The translations under genes and the position numbers were made by a program. Under the pieces are notes generated by a model that was given only the letters and a program-made list of their open reading frames with translations, had not been told where the DNA came from and ran no database searches. Below are positions 1 through 9,687 of a stretch of 64,000 nucleotides of DNA, piece by piece; within the stretch, counting starts at the first letter, position 1; the number at the start of each line of letters is the position of its first letter. This stretch comes from Pseudomonas viridiflava (lineage in GTDB: Bacteria; Pseudomonadota; Gammaproteobacteria; Pseudomonadales; Pseudomonadaceae), in assembly GCF_900591205.1 (NCBI RefSeq), contig NZ_UUPU01000008.1, forward strand, positions 1 through 64,000, in the 5' to 3' direction.

Positions 1-2110
1 CGTTAAAAACCGTGACTTGCCCGTTGTCATTCCAGGCATAGCGCGTGTCCATCTGCGAAAAACTGGCCCAGTGCCGGACACAGCGTGCCGCCTTGCCAGA
101 GCGTTCCCACTCCCAGAAGAAGCTCGCACCACCCGCCAGCCCGCGTTCCAAAATGACGTGCTGTTCGTCGTACCGGTAAACCTCGCTTTCGCCGACGGCA
201 TTGGTCGCTGAGACCAGCCGGCCAGCAACGTCATAGGCGTAGGAAACAATGCAAAACTCGGTCACCCATTCAAAGGGCTCATGGCCCTTGGCGCGCTGGA
301 TCTGGTAGTCCACCGCCACGATGCGACCAGACTCATAACGCAAGAACAGCGAGCGCCCCACGCCATTGTCCAGCCGCTCGATCCGCCCCGAATAATCCCG
401 CGAAATACGCAGCCGGTTGTCATACGCATCGCTGATCGAGACCAGCACACCATCGCGAAAGTGGTAGAAGCGTGAAGCCTGAGCCAGCACCAGTTCATCG
501 GGCTCGGCACCCAGGTAGATCGCGGCTTCAGCGAGGCTATTGGTGATCGCCGGTCGCGAAGCCGTTGGTAGAGGAAACTGAGTACTACGGTTTTCGTGGT
601 CGACCCACACCACCGAATCGCCCACGACAGAAAGCCGCTGCGCCAGCGAATGACTCCAGCCAAACCCCAACCCGCACTCCACGTCCACCGCACTGGTGCG
701 ATACAAGCGGGTCCACTCAAACGGCAAAATCCCGTCCAACACACCGTCGGTCAGGGTCAGCAATTCCTCACCGGTGACCATCGACACCGGGCAGCCGTTG
801 GTGGCCGTCTTATCCGCCGGAGCGGCAGACTCCCCGTTGAGGTTTTTACCCGAGGAGGGCACATCATCGACATGCTCCTGGCGAACCAGCACCGTCTGCT
901 GCGTCTTGCTGCGCACCACCGGCACCGCGTTGGAAACCAACTGCTCCCCAGCCTTCAACTGCGCAGCCGGCACTGCTTTGATCGGTGTGGCCGCACTGCC
1001 GAGCAGCAAGGGTTTAACCGCTGTCACATGCGGCTTCAATTCAGGCCCTGCAAGCTGTTTGGCCAGCATCTCAAGCAGGTCCCGCGCACGTCCGGATTTG
1101 CTATGGTCCAGCACCTGAGTACCCAGGCGCACCGCCACACCCATACCTGCCGTCGCCCAGATCAGCAGCAGATTGATCAATACTTCGCCGGTGATTTCCC
1201 CCATCAGCTCATTCATCTGTGGCGGCGGCAGCATCCGTATCCAGCTGACCACCGCCGACACATAGATAAACAACAGCGGTTCATCGCTGAGCATCAGCAA
1301 GCCGTGAGCGATCTGGTCGTTGCCCAGCTTCAGCAGCTCATCAAGTTCGGTTTGGGAGATGTATTGCAGCAACTTCTCGCTGTTGGGCTTGATGTCCGCC
1401 AGCAGCTCACACAGCTGCGTTAGGTTGTCCCACAGGTTGTAAAGCGCTTTGCCCATGCCGCTGAGAAACGCCGTTTCCAGCACTCTGCGACGATCAAGCG
1501 GGGTAGCGTCGGTGTAGTCTTTCCATTGGTCCTTGAAACTATGGGTCCACTCCTGGCGCAGGCGCACTTCCAAGTCCAGGATCACTGACTGATAAGACGC
1601 GTACAGCGCCTTGACGTGATCCTTGGAAACCGTGGGATAGAAGGTGACTTGGTACTGCTGGTCGCGGGTGCATTCCGTGATTTCAAGAATGCCGCTGGGG
1701 CCGATGGTGTGATGGAGGGGCGCACCCAGCGGGCTGCCATCCGCTGCAATGGCTTGCAACATCACCGGCGTGTTGCCGATCGGCACGAACTGCGTGCTTT
1801 CGAACATATGCACCAGGGTCAACGAGCCCTGGGCTTTGCACACGGCCACGGTGCTACTGGGCTTTTTGGCGGAGACTGGCGCGACCAGCGCCACCTCATC
1901 CCCCACCTTGAACACCTGCTCAACCTCCAGCGCCGAAAGGCTCCAGAAGCTTTCCGCCCAGTCGTCAAAGGTGTTCAGGCATTCTCGGAAATCACGGAAG
2001 ACAACTTCAACGTCGACCGTGTCTACGTCCATTGGGGTCAGGGCCAGCCTGCCAATGGCCGGGTTCAAGACTTGGCCCCTACAAATAACGCCATCTGCAA
2101 TCCCTCGCAC
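1..2110 (-). CDS. Rhs/YD-repeat polymorphic toxin, N-terminal part (runs off left edge)
   Basis: The minus-strand frame is open from about 2150 to position 1, so the C-terminal Rhs core and toxin tip lie outside the window. The first ~430 residues form an alpha/beta pre-Rhs region that I cannot name. From about nt 800 leftward comes a DUF6531-type segment (CPVSMVTGEELL, then FEWTRLYR and GLGFGWSH), followed by YD-repeat text such as YDNRLRISRDYSGR, YAYDVAGRLV and YRYDEQHVILER. Proteins of this build are usually contact-dependent or type VI secretion effectors that encapsulate a C-terminal toxin. The start is uncertain: GTG at 2110 keeps NPAIGRLALTP, whereas the first in-frame ATG is at 2032 and neither has a good ribosome site. 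No vgrG, PAAR or chaperone gene adjoins it here. The RND pump gene upstream is on the same strand but functionally unrelated. Confidence 0.8.
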   Translation of the reverse strand, partial: MRGIADGVICRGQVLNPAIGRLALTPMDVDTVDVEVVFRDFRECLNTFDDWAESFWSLSALEVEQVFKVGDEVALVAPVSAKKPSSTVAVCKAQGSLTLVHMFESTQFVPIGNTPVMLQAIAADGSPLGAPLHHTIGPSGILEITECTRDQQYQVTFYPTVSKDHVKALYASYQSVILDLEVRLRQEWTHSFKDQWKDYTDATPLDRRRVLETAFLSGMGKALYNLWDNLTQLCELLADIKPNSEKLLQYISQTELDELLKLGNDQIAHGLLMLSDEPLLFIYVSAVVSWIRMLPPPQMNELMGEITGEVLINLLLIWATAGMGVAVRLGTQVLDHSKSGRARDLLEMLAKQLAGPELKPHVTAVKPLLLGSAATPIKAVPAAQLKAGEQLVSNAVPVVRSKTQQTVLVRQEHVDDVPSSGKNLNGESAAPADKTATNGCPVSMVTGEELLTLTDGVLDGILPFEWTRLYRTSAVDVECGLGFGWSHSLAQRLSVVGDSVVWVDHENRSTQFPLPTASRPAITNSLAEAAIYLGAEPDELVLAQASRFYHFRDGVLVSISDAYDNRLRISRDYSGRIERLDNGVGRSLFLRYESGRIVAVDYQIQRAKGHEPFEWVTEFCIVSYAYDVAGRLVSATNAVGESEVYRYDEQHVILERGLAGGASFFWEWERSGKAARCVRHWASFSQMDTRYAWNDNGQVTVFN

Positions 2111-2162
2111 TGTGTGATCATGCGAGGACTTTGCAGAGGTTTTTAAGGGTTATCTGTAGTGC

Positions 2163-5100
2163 TTATCCGGCAGTGATGTGGGAGGTTTCGGCATTTTTCG
2201 TGCGCTCCCGTCCAAGCACCAAACTGCACAGCGCCGGCAGGAACAGCAGCGTCAACACCGTACCCACCAGCACCCCGCCAATCAGCACATAGGCCAGGGA
2301 CGACCAGAACACCGACAGCGTCAACGGAATAAACGCCAGCGCCGCCGCGAGTGCGGTCAATATCACCGGCCGTGCGCGCCGTACGGTGGCTTCGATGATT
2401 GCCTCGTGGATCGCCATGCCGTGGTCCTGGTTCTGGCGAATCTGGTCGGTAAAGATCAGCGTGTTGCGCATCAGAATGCCGCCAATCCCGATCAAGCCCA
2501 AAATCGCGTTAAACCCGAATGGCTGGTTGAACAGCAACAAGGTCGGCACCGCGCCGATCAAGCCCAGGGGCGCGGTGGCGAACACCATGAACATCACGCC
2601 GAACGAGCGCACCTGGAACATGATCACCGTGAGGGTCAGCAGGATCATGATCGGGAACAGCGCCGCCAGGGCCACGTTGGCCTTGGCGCTTTCTTCCACC
2701 GGGCCGCCGATTTCGATCTGGTAACCGGCCGGCAGTTTGCCGATCAGCGGTTGCAGGTCTTTGTAAACCGCCATTTCCACGTCGGGCGGTTGTACGCCGT
2801 CGATGATGTCGGCGCGTACTTCCACGGTAGTTGCACGGTTGCGACGCTTGAGGATCGGCTCCTCCATTACCGCCTGGAAGTGCCCGACCTGGGCCAGCGG
2901 CACCGAGGTGCCGGCGCTGTTGGTGAGGGTCATATTGTTCAGGTTGCCGAGGTTTTCGCGCTGGTCGCCCTGGGCGCGGGCGACCACGGACACGGTGCGG
3001 TTGCCTTCGCGCACTTCGGTGATCGGGTTGCCGCTGAGCAAGGCATTGAGCTGGGATTTGACCTCGTTGGGGGTAAAACCCAGCAGGCGCAGGCGGTCCT
3101 GATCCAGCACCAGGCGATAGCCGCTGGTGCGCTCGCCCCAATCCAGGAAAGCATCCTTGGTCAGGCGGTTGGCGGCGACTACGCGACGCACGTCTTCGGA
3201 CAGGCTGCGCAGCACATCCACATTCGGCCCGGAAACACGGAACACCACCGGGAACGGCACTGGCGGCCCGAACAGCAACTGCGTAACCCGCACCCGCGCC
3301 GCCGGGAATTCACCCGCAGCAATCCGCTCACGCATGCGCAGTTTCAGCGCGTCGCGGGCATGGGAGTCAGGTGTCTGCACGATCAACTTGGCAAACGCCG
3401 GGTCCGGTAACTCGGGGTTCAGCGACAGGAAAAAGCGAGGCGCGCCGCCGCCCACGTAGGTGTCGACCATGCTGGTTTGCGGCTCTTGCAGCAGCGCCTT
3501 TTCCAGCTGCGCCGCCACCGCCTCGGTGCTTTTGAAGGCGCTACCGGGCGGCATATACACCTCAAGAATCAGCTCGGAACGGTCGGAGTTGGGGAAAAAC
3601 TGCTTCTTCACCACGCCCATGCCCAGCACACACACGACAAACGCCGTGACCACCAGCCCGGTCACCAGCCAACGCCTGCGCACGCAGGCTTGCACCAGGT
3701 TGCGCAATTTCTGGTAATAGCGCCCGGCGTAGATAGCATCGTGGCCACCGGGCACCGGTTTGATCTGCGGCAACAGCTTGACGCCGAGGTACGGCGTAAA
3801 CACCACCGCCACCAGCCAGGATGAGATCAGCGCAAAGCCGACGATCCAGAAAATATTGCCGGCATATTCCCCGGCGCCCGAACGTGCGAAGCCTACCGGC
3901 AGAAAACCGATGATGGTCACCAGCGTACCGGTCAGCATCGGCGCGGCGGTGGAGCTCCAGGCAAAGGTGGCAGCGTGGATTCGATCAAAACCTTCCTCCA
4001 GTTTGACCACCATCATTTCGATGGCGATGATCGCGTCATCCACCAGCAGGCCCAGGGAAATGATCAGTGCGCCAAGCGTGATGCGGTCGAACTCACGCCC
4101 GGTGAGCAACATGATCACAAATACCACGGACAGGGTCAGCGGCACCGCCGCAGCCACCACCAGCCCAACGCGAAAGCCCAGGGCCAACAGGCTGATGAGC
4201 ATCACCACCGCCAGGGCCACGAAGAATTTCAACATGAATTCATTCACCGCCAGGCTGATGTTTTTCGCCTGGTCGGAGACCTTGGCGAAGTTCACACCCA
4301 GCGGCAGGTCGGCCTGGATTCTGGCCTCCTGGGCCTTGAGACTCTTGTCCAGTTCCAGGCCGTTCCAGCGCTTCTCCATGATCACGCCGAGCATCAGCGC
4401 CGGGTCGCCCTGGTGGCGAATGCGATAGCTGGGCGGGTCTTCATAGCCCCGGCTGACGCTGGCCACATCAGCGATACGCAGCACCCGGCCATTGGCTTCC
4501 AGGGGCACGTTTTCGATCAGCGACAGGCTGTCGAAAGCGCCATCGACTCGGATATAGGCCCGCGCACCGGCCGTTTCCACAAACCCCGAGGGTGCCACGG
4601 CGTTTTGTGCAGCGAGGGCGGCGAAGATCTGATCCGGCTTGATGCCCAGGGTGGCGAGGCGTTCGTACGAGAACTCGACAAAGATCCGCTGCGCCTGCTC
4701 GCCGAGGATATTGACCTTCTTCACCCCGGGCAGGTTGAGCAAACCCTGGCGCAGTTCTTCGGCCATCTGCACCTGTTGCCGGTGGGGCAGGTGCTCGGCT
4801 TCCAGGGCGTACAGGGCAAAGTACACATCGGAATATTCATCGTTGAAGAACGGCCCGATCACGCCCTTGGGCAGTTTCGCGGCTTCGTCGCTGAGTTTTT
4901 TGCGGGTCTGGTAGAACAGGTCCTGGATTTCGCTGGGGCGGGTGGACTCCTTGTAGGTCATGCGCATCGACACAAAGCCCGGCTGGGCGATGGTCTCGAC
5001 GCGGTCGTAGTAGTCCAGTTCCTGCAAGCGTTTTTCCAGGCGGTCGGCGACTTGCTCTTGCATTTCCTGGGCGGTGGCGCCGGGCCAGGCGGCCGTGATG

Positions 5101-5246
5101 GTCATGACCTTGACGGTAAACGAGGGGTCTTCGGCGCGCCCCAGTTTGCCGAACGAGAAGATCCCGGCGGCGAGGATCGCAATAATCAGAAACAGCGTGA
5201 CCGCACGGTGTTTCACGGCCAGTTCGGAGAGGTTGATCCCGCGCAT
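2163..5246 (-). CDS. RND-family multidrug efflux permease (inner-membrane subunit)
   Basis: Proton-driven inner-membrane pump of the AcrB/MexB superfamily, 1027 residues, the usual length. It has one N-terminal transmembrane helix, a large periplasmic loop, a block of helices including LGLLVDDAIIAIEMM (the acidic pair of the proton relay in TM4), a second periplasmic loop and a second helix block near the C-terminus. The N-terminal text (RAEDPSFTVKVMTITAAWPG) is closer to the TriC-like branch of the family than to MexB, but I cannot fix the substrate. The ATG at 5246 lies 2 bases after the stop of the adaptor gene, so the two are co-transcribed. No outer-membrane channel gene is present, so it probably borrows a TolC/OprM-type protein from elsewhere. 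Confidence 0.95.
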   Translation of the reverse strand: MRGINLSELAVKHRAVTLFLIIAILAAGIFSFGKLGRAEDPSFTVKVMTITAAWPGATAQEMQEQVADRLEKRLQELDYYDRVETIAQPGFVSMRMTYKESTRPSEIQDLFYQTRKKLSDEAAKLPKGVIGPFFNDEYSDVYFALYALEAEHLPHRQQVQMAEELRQGLLNLPGVKKVNILGEQAQRIFVEFSYERLATLGIKPDQIFAALAAQNAVAPSGFVETAGARAYIRVDGAFDSLSLIENVPLEANGRVLRIADVASVSRGYEDPPSYRIRHQGDPALMLGVIMEKRWNGLELDKSLKAQEARIQADLPLGVNFAKVSDQAKNISLAVNEFMLKFFVALAVVMLISLLALGFRVGLVVAAAVPLTLSVVFVIMLLTGREFDRITLGALIISLGLLVDDAIIAIEMMVVKLEEGFDRIHAATFAWSSTAAPMLTGTLVTIIGFLPVGFARSGAGEYAGNIFWIVGFALISSWLVAVVFTPYLGVKLLPQIKPVPGGHDAIYAGRYYQKLRNLVQACVRRRWLVTGLVVTAFVVCVLGMGVVKKQFFPNSDRSELILEVYMPPGSAFKSTEAVAAQLEKALLQEPQTSMVDTYVGGGAPRFFLSLNPELPDPAFAKLIVQTPDSHARDALKLRMRERIAAGEFPAARVRVTQLLFGPPVPFPVVFRVSGPNVDVLRSLSEDVRRVVAANRLTKDAFLDWGERTSGYRLVLDQDRLRLLGFTPNEVKSQLNALLSGNPITEVREGNRTVSVVARAQGDQRENLGNLNNMTLTNSAGTSVPLAQVGHFQAVMEEPILKRRNRATTVEVRADIIDGVQPPDVEMAVYKDLQPLIGKLPAGYQIEIGGPVEESAKANVALAALFPIMILLTLTVIMFQVRSFGVMFMVFATAPLGLIGAVPTLLLFNQPFGFNAILGLIGIGGILMRNTLIFTDQIRQNQDHGMAIHEAIIEATVRRARPVILTALAAALAFIPLTLSVFWSSLAYVLIGGVLVGTVLTLLFLPALCSLVLGRERTKNAETSHITAG

Positions 5247-5248
5247 GC

Positions 5249-6355
5249 TCAGTGGTCCTGTTTGCGGTTGAGGGCCAGCACTTGGGCGGGCAGCAGGCGT
5301 ACCGCGTCACCGCTGTGCAACAGGTGCGCGCCGAGGGCAACGATGGTTTGGCCGGGGCTTACACCGCTGTCGAGCAGGGCGTCTTCCTGGCCCAGGCTGG
5401 CGACCTTGACGGGGGCGAAGCTGACCTTGTCATCAGTGCCGATCACCCACACGCCGGGGCCTTGCCCGGCGTCCTGCAACGCGCCGATGGGCACGCGGGT
5501 CTGCTGGGCCTCGCCGTTGCCTTGCAGGCGCACGGTGATGGTCGAGCCGAGCGCGAAACGGTCGACGGTGCCATGCAGCACGTAGCGGGCGCGGTAGGTG
5601 CGGGTGGTAGGGTCGGCACTGGCCGACAGTTCGCGCAGGGTCGCTGTCACCGCCTGGTCAGGCGCGCCGAACGGGAAGGCCAAGGCTTTTTGCGCGGCTT
5701 GATCGCGCTGGTTTTCCGGCAGGTTGACGACGGCCTCGCGGGCGCCGTCATGGGCCAGGCGGGCGACGATTTGCCCCTCGGCGACCACTTGCCCACGATC
5801 CACCCGTACATCGGTGATGATGCCGTCGCCATCGGCCTTGAGCACCGAATAGGTGCGGCGGTTTTCAATCTGGCTGGCGTCGGACTGCGCCGAGGCCAGT
5901 TCAGCTTCGGCGACGCGCAGGTTGGTGGCCGACTGGTCGAAGATTTGCCGTGACACCGCACCGGTACTTGCCAGGCGCTGGTAGCGGTTTTCGTCATCAC
6001 GGCGTTGCCGCAGTTGCGCCTGGGCCGCATTAACCCGGTTTTTCGCCGAGCGCAGGGCCAGTTCGAAGTCGCCGATATCCAGCACCAGCAAGGTGTCGCC
6101 TCGGGAGACGTGCTGGCCGGGGTCGACCTTGCGCTCGATGACTTTGCCGCTGACCCGGAAGCCCAAATCGCTTTCGGTGCGTGCAGCCACCACGCCGGTG
6201 TAGGCGCTTTGCTGGGTGCCGGCGGCTTCGACGTTGGCGGCGAGCACCGGGCGCGGTTGCGGGACGTCGGCGGCGGTATCCGCCTTGCTGTTGCAGCCGC
6301 TGAGGATGATCAACAGGGCCAGGGGCGTGAGAAGACGCAGGGGGAGAGGGGGCAT
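5249..6355 (-). CDS. RND efflux periplasmic adaptor lipoprotein (membrane fusion protein)
   Basis: Periplasmic adaptor of 368 residues that should link the downstream RND permease to an outer-membrane channel. A lipoprotein signal is visible: a hydrophobic stretch ending in LIILSGC, with Cys as the lipid anchor. It is followed by the split lipoyl/barrel-sandwich segments (VSGKVIERKVDPGQHVSRGD and DGIITDVRVDRGQVVAEGQ) flanking an alpha-helical hairpin with EAELASAQSDASQIE, then a beta-barrel domain. The ATG at 6355 has GGAG upstream. It is the first gene of the two-gene operon. The upstream gap contains an AT-rich inverted repeat shared with a divergent MFS gene. No dedicated regulator gene lies beside it. 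Confidence 0.94.
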   Translation of the reverse strand: MPPLPLRLLTPLALLIILSGCNSKADTAADVPQPRPVLAANVEAAGTQQSAYTGVVAARTESDLGFRVSGKVIERKVDPGQHVSRGDTLLVLDIGDFELALRSAKNRVNAAQAQLRQRRDDENRYQRLASTGAVSRQIFDQSATNLRVAEAELASAQSDASQIENRRTYSVLKADGDGIITDVRVDRGQVVAEGQIVARLAHDGAREAVVNLPENQRDQAAQKALAFPFGAPDQAVTATLRELSASADPTTRTYRARYVLHGTVDRFALGSTITVRLQGNGEAQQTRVPIGALQDAGQGPGVWVIGTDDKVSFAPVKVASLGQEDALLDSGVSPGQTIVALGAHLLHSGDAVRLLPAQVLALNRKQDH

Positions 6356-6396
6356 GGCGGGCTCCAGAGGGGGTTACCATTGAGTGGAAAATTATG

Positions 6397-6424
6397 GACA
6401 TAATATTTAACTCATATTATGGTC
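6397..6424. promoter_or_regulatory. AT-rich inverted repeat between divergent efflux genes
   Basis: The arms GACATAATAT and ATATTATGGTC flank a 7-base spacer. The site sits midway between the adaptor start (6355) and the MFS start (6460), in DNA far richer in A/T than its surroundings. It also supplies TATAAT-like hexamers. It could be a regulator operator overlapping both divergent promoters. Which protein binds is unknown, because no regulator gene adjoins. Confidence 0.45.
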
Positions 6425-6459
6425 GAAATATAAATTAATCCAGCCCCCGGATAATCCCC

Positions 6460-7665
6460 ATGGCAAACGCCCCTTTACCTTCGCGCAGCTTGCTGTTTTT
6501 ACTGGTTGCCCTGACCGCCTTGGGTGAAGTCTCAACCCAGTTGCTGATCCCCGGCCTCGGCGCCATCGAACAGGCACTGATTGCGCCGCCGGGGTCGGCG
6601 TTGCTGGCGTTGTCGGCGTTTGTCGCCGCATTCGGCCTGGGCCAGTTGGTGTTCGGGCCGCTGTCGGACCGTATCGGCCGGCGCCCGGTGCTGATCGGCG
6701 GCCTGGCGCTGTATGTACTGGCGACCCTGTCGATGCTGCTGGTCAGCGATATTCAGCAATTTATCGCCGCCCGCGTGGTGCAAGGCTTGGGCGCCTGCGC
6801 CGCACTGGTACTGGCGCGCACCGTGGTGCGCGATGTGTGGAAGGCTGAGGCGGGGCCGGCACTGGCGCTGACCATGATCGGCATGCTCTACGCGATTGTT
6901 GTCGCGCCGATGATCGGTGGGCTGCTGATCAAACTGTTCGGCTGGCATGCGCCGATCATCCTGGCGCTGGTCATCGGCAGCGTGGTGTGGCTGCTGGCGC
7001 TGCTGTTTTTTCGCGAGAGCAATCACTACCTCGACCCCAAGGCAGGCCACTGGCGTACCCTCGGCGGGCAATACCTGGACTTGCTCAAGGGCCGCCAATA
7101 CCGGGCGTTCGCCGTGGCCCTGGCGTGCACCTATGGCGCCATGTTTGCGGTGATCGCGGGTTCATCGGCGGTGTTTATCAACCTGCTGGGCTTCAGCAGC
7201 CTCGAGTACGGCATCAATTTTGGTGTGATCGTGTCGATGCTGATCGTCGGTTCCACCTATACCCGGCGCAACATCCTGCGCCTGGGGCCGCAGCGGATTG
7301 TGGCGATGGGCGTGACGCTGGTAGCGGTTGGCGGGATTTCGGCGCTGGTTATTTATGAGCTGTTCGGCCTGTCGGTGCTGGGGCTGGATATTCCGATTGC
7401 CCTGGCGACCCTGGGCGGCGGCCTGGTGCTGCCCGGTTCGGTCACGGGCGGGGTCATGCCCAATGCACATCGCGCCGGCCTGGCGGCGGGGTTGATGGGT
7501 TTTGCGCAGATGTTCGGTGCCACCTGCAGCGGCTTGTTGTTAAGCCATCTGCGCGATGGCAGTGCCACGCCGATGATCATCATCCAGGCGTGTTTTGCGG
7601 TGACGGCCTTCGTCGCGTTTCATCTGCTGCGTGAGCGGCGCTCGACCTGGGTGCCGGTTGCTTGA
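6460..7665 (+). CDS. MFS drug exporter, Bcr/CflA-like (12 TM)
   Basis: Inner-membrane major-facilitator exporter of 401 residues, with a 12-helix hydropathy pattern. The family A-loop between TM2 and TM3 is present (GPLSDRIGRRPVLIGG), followed by RVVQGLGACAALVLARTVVRDVW, the pattern of TM4 in the Bcr/CflA drug-resistance group. It would export small hydrophobic compounds by proton antiport; the substrate cannot be read from sequence. It is transcribed away from the RND pump operon, with about 105 bases shared between the two starts, so the two exporters may respond to a common signal. No terminator is obvious before the TonB receptor gene that follows on the same strand. Confidence 0.9.
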   Translation: MANAPLPSRSLLFLLVALTALGEVSTQLLIPGLGAIEQALIAPPGSALLALSAFVAAFGLGQLVFGPLSDRIGRRPVLIGGLALYVLATLSMLLVSDIQQFIAARVVQGLGACAALVLARTVVRDVWKAEAGPALALTMIGMLYAIVVAPMIGGLLIKLFGWHAPIILALVIGSVVWLLALLFFRESNHYLDPKAGHWRTLGGQYLDLLKGRQYRAFAVALACTYGAMFAVIAGSSAVFINLLGFSSLEYGINFGVIVSMLIVGSTYTRRNILRLGPQRIVAMGVTLVAVGGISALVIYELFGLSVLGLDIPIALATLGGGLVLPGSVTGGVMPNAHRAGLAAGLMGFAQMFGATCSGLLLSHLRDGSATPMIIIQACFAVTAFVAFHLLRERRSTWVPVA

Positions 7666-7755
7666 CCGACGGCTTGAGTTGTCACACTTTGTCCAAGTTA
7701 TTCAGGGCCAGATGATTACGATTCTCTTTTGAGTCCAATCCTAAGGTCCACGCCC

Positions 7756-9687
7756 ATGCTTCCTGCTTTTCGCTTCACACCCTTGGCCCTGCTTGTTGCC
7801 GGCAGCTTCAGCGCGCACGCCGACGAGCCGTTGGCGCTCAATGATGTGGTGGTGACGGCTTCCGGCTTTGCCCAAAGCGTGGAAGACGCGCCGGCCTCCG
7901 TCACGGTGATAGATGGCGAAGCGTTGCGCCGTAAATCCTACCGTGACCTTGGCGACGCGGTGCGTGACGTGGAAGGCGTGACCGTTAACGGCGGGGCGAA
8001 TGAAACCGATATTTCCATCCGTGGTATGCCGGCCGACTACACGCTGATCATGGTCGACGGCAAACGCCAGAGTGCCCGCGAATCGCGGGTCAACGGCAAC
8101 AGTGGCTACGAACAGAGCTTCGTGCCGCCGGCCGCCGCCATCGAGCGGATTGAAGTGGTGCGCGGGCCGATGTCCTCGCTGTACGGTTCGGATGCCATCG
8201 GTGGGGTGATCAACGTGATCACGCGCAAGGTCTCGCCGACCTGGGGTGGTTCGATCGGCTATGACTACTCGGCCCGCCAGCACAGTGACCAGGGCAATGC
8301 GCGACAGACCCAGTTCTACCTCAGCGGCCCGCTCAAGGAAGAGTGGCTGGGTTTGCAGGTGTGGGGCCGTTACCTGGATCGCCAGGCCGATGACGATATC
8401 GAACAGACCAACGGATTCAGCCAGGCCGACCATCGCGACCTCACCGCACGCCTGGCCTTCACCCCGACCATTGACCACGACATCCTGCTGGAAGCGGGCG
8501 CCACACGCCTGAAAAACGGTGACGGCACCAGCGCCAACTGGGCCACCCGCGAGCAGGAAAACAACCGCGATCACTGGTCGCTGTCCCATCAAGGCCGCTG
8601 GGGTTGGGCCACCTCCGACGTCGCCCTGTCCCAGGAGACCTCCAGCCGCGAAGGCAAGGCCACCCCGGCGCAAACCGATATCTACGGGCGCAAACCGCAA
8701 ATCAAGAACAGCGTGTTCGACGCCAAACTGGTGGTGCCCACCGCCCATAACGTCAGCACCGTGGGCCTGCAGTGGAACAAAAGCGAGTTGACCGACTGGA
8801 ACCAGGGCCTGGGTGACCGCGTCGACTACACCTTCTCGGTGGTGCAAAAAGCCTTGTTCGCCGAAAACGAATGGTCAGTCACCGACAGCTTCGCCCTGAC
8901 CACCGGCCTGCGCCTGGATGAGCACGAAGAATACGGCGCTCACCTCAGCCCGCGTGTCTACGGGGTATGGCGCGCCACTGAACAGTGGACGTTCAAAGGC
9001 GGTATCGCTCGTGGCTTCAAGGCCCCGGAACTGCGCGCCGTGGTCGAGGACTACGCCTACCTGCGCCGCAATCGTTTCGTGATGTTCGGCAACCCCGACC
9101 TCAAGCCTGAAACCAGCACCAACTATGAAGTCTCTGCGTTGTGGAGCAACCGCGGCGACCTCTCAGGCGGCGTGACGCTGTTCTACAACGACTTCCAGGA
9201 CAAGCTCTCCACCGTCACCACCGACCGGCGCTGGAACGGCTACACCATCATGGAGCGGGTCAACGTCGACCAGGCGATCATCCAGGGTGTGGAGCTCAAT
9301 GGCCAATGGGACATCAACCCCAGCGTGCTGCTCAAGGCCAACTACACCTACACCGACTCCGAGCAGAAAAGCGGTGCCAACAAAGGCGCACCCCTGGCGC
9401 TTACCCCAGAACAAAAGGCCAATCTGCGTACCGAATGGGCGATCAACGACCGCACCCAAGCCTGGGCATCGCTGAGTTACTACGGTGAAGAAACCGGCAA
9501 CACCCTCACCGACGAACCGGCCCCGGGCTACACCACGGCCGATCTCGGCGGCTCCTATGATGTGAGCGATTCGCTGACCCTCAACGCTTCCCTCAATAAC
9601 CTCACCGACAAGCGCCTGGACGATGAAACCTACGGCACGGTGAACTACGGTCGCACGCTGTGGATGGGCGCCACACTGAACTTCTAA
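7756..9687 (+). CDS. TonB-dependent outer-membrane receptor, CirA/FepA-like
   Basis: Outer-membrane siderophore receptor of 643 residues from the ATG at 7756, chosen over an upstream TTG (7729) because TAAGGT lies a suitable distance before it and a signal peptide ending SFSAHA follows directly. The features are a TonB box (DVVVTASG), a plug domain (APASVTVIDGEALRR, DISIRGMPADYTLIMVDGKR, ERIEVVRGPMSSLYGSDAIGGVINVITRK), and a beta-barrel ending in LWMGATLNF with the terminal Phe. The plug resembles CirA/FepA catecholate receptors, so a catechol-type ferric siderophore is likely but not proven. Its stop overlaps the stop of the convergent sensor kinase gene, which with its response regulator is the probable controller. 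Confidence 0.92.
   Translation: MLPAFRFTPLALLVAGSFSAHADEPLALNDVVVTASGFAQSVEDAPASVTVIDGEALRRKSYRDLGDAVRDVEGVTVNGGANETDISIRGMPADYTLIMVDGKRQSARESRVNGNSGYEQSFVPPAAAIERIEVVRGPMSSLYGSDAIGGVINVITRKVSPTWGGSIGYDYSARQHSDQGNARQTQFYLSGPLKEEWLGLQVWGRYLDRQADDDIEQTNGFSQADHRDLTARLAFTPTIDHDILLEAGATRLKNGDGTSANWATREQENNRDHWSLSHQGRWGWATSDVALSQETSSREGKATPAQTDIYGRKPQIKNSVFDAKLVVPTAHNVSTVGLQWNKSELTDWNQGLGDRVDYTFSVVQKALFAENEWSVTDSFALTTGLRLDEHEEYGAHLSPRVYGVWRATEQWTFKGGIARGFKAPELRAVVEDYAYLRRNRFVMFGNPDLKPETSTNYEVSALWSNRGDLSGGVTLFYNDFQDKLSTVTTDRRWNGYTIMERVNVDQAIIQGVELNGQWDINPSVLLKANYTYTDSEQKSGANKGAPLALTPEQKANLRTEWAINDRTQAWASLSYYGEETGNTLTDEPAPGYTTADLGGSYDVSDSLTLNASLNNLTDKRLDDETYGTVNYGRTLWMGATLNF

Noticed and set aside
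2178..5585. Long plus-strand open frames (410 and 536 codons) opposite the RND pump genes
   Set aside because: They are His/Gln/Arg-rich mirror readings of high-G+C coding DNA with no family likeness, whereas the minus strand gives a complete RND permease and adaptor.
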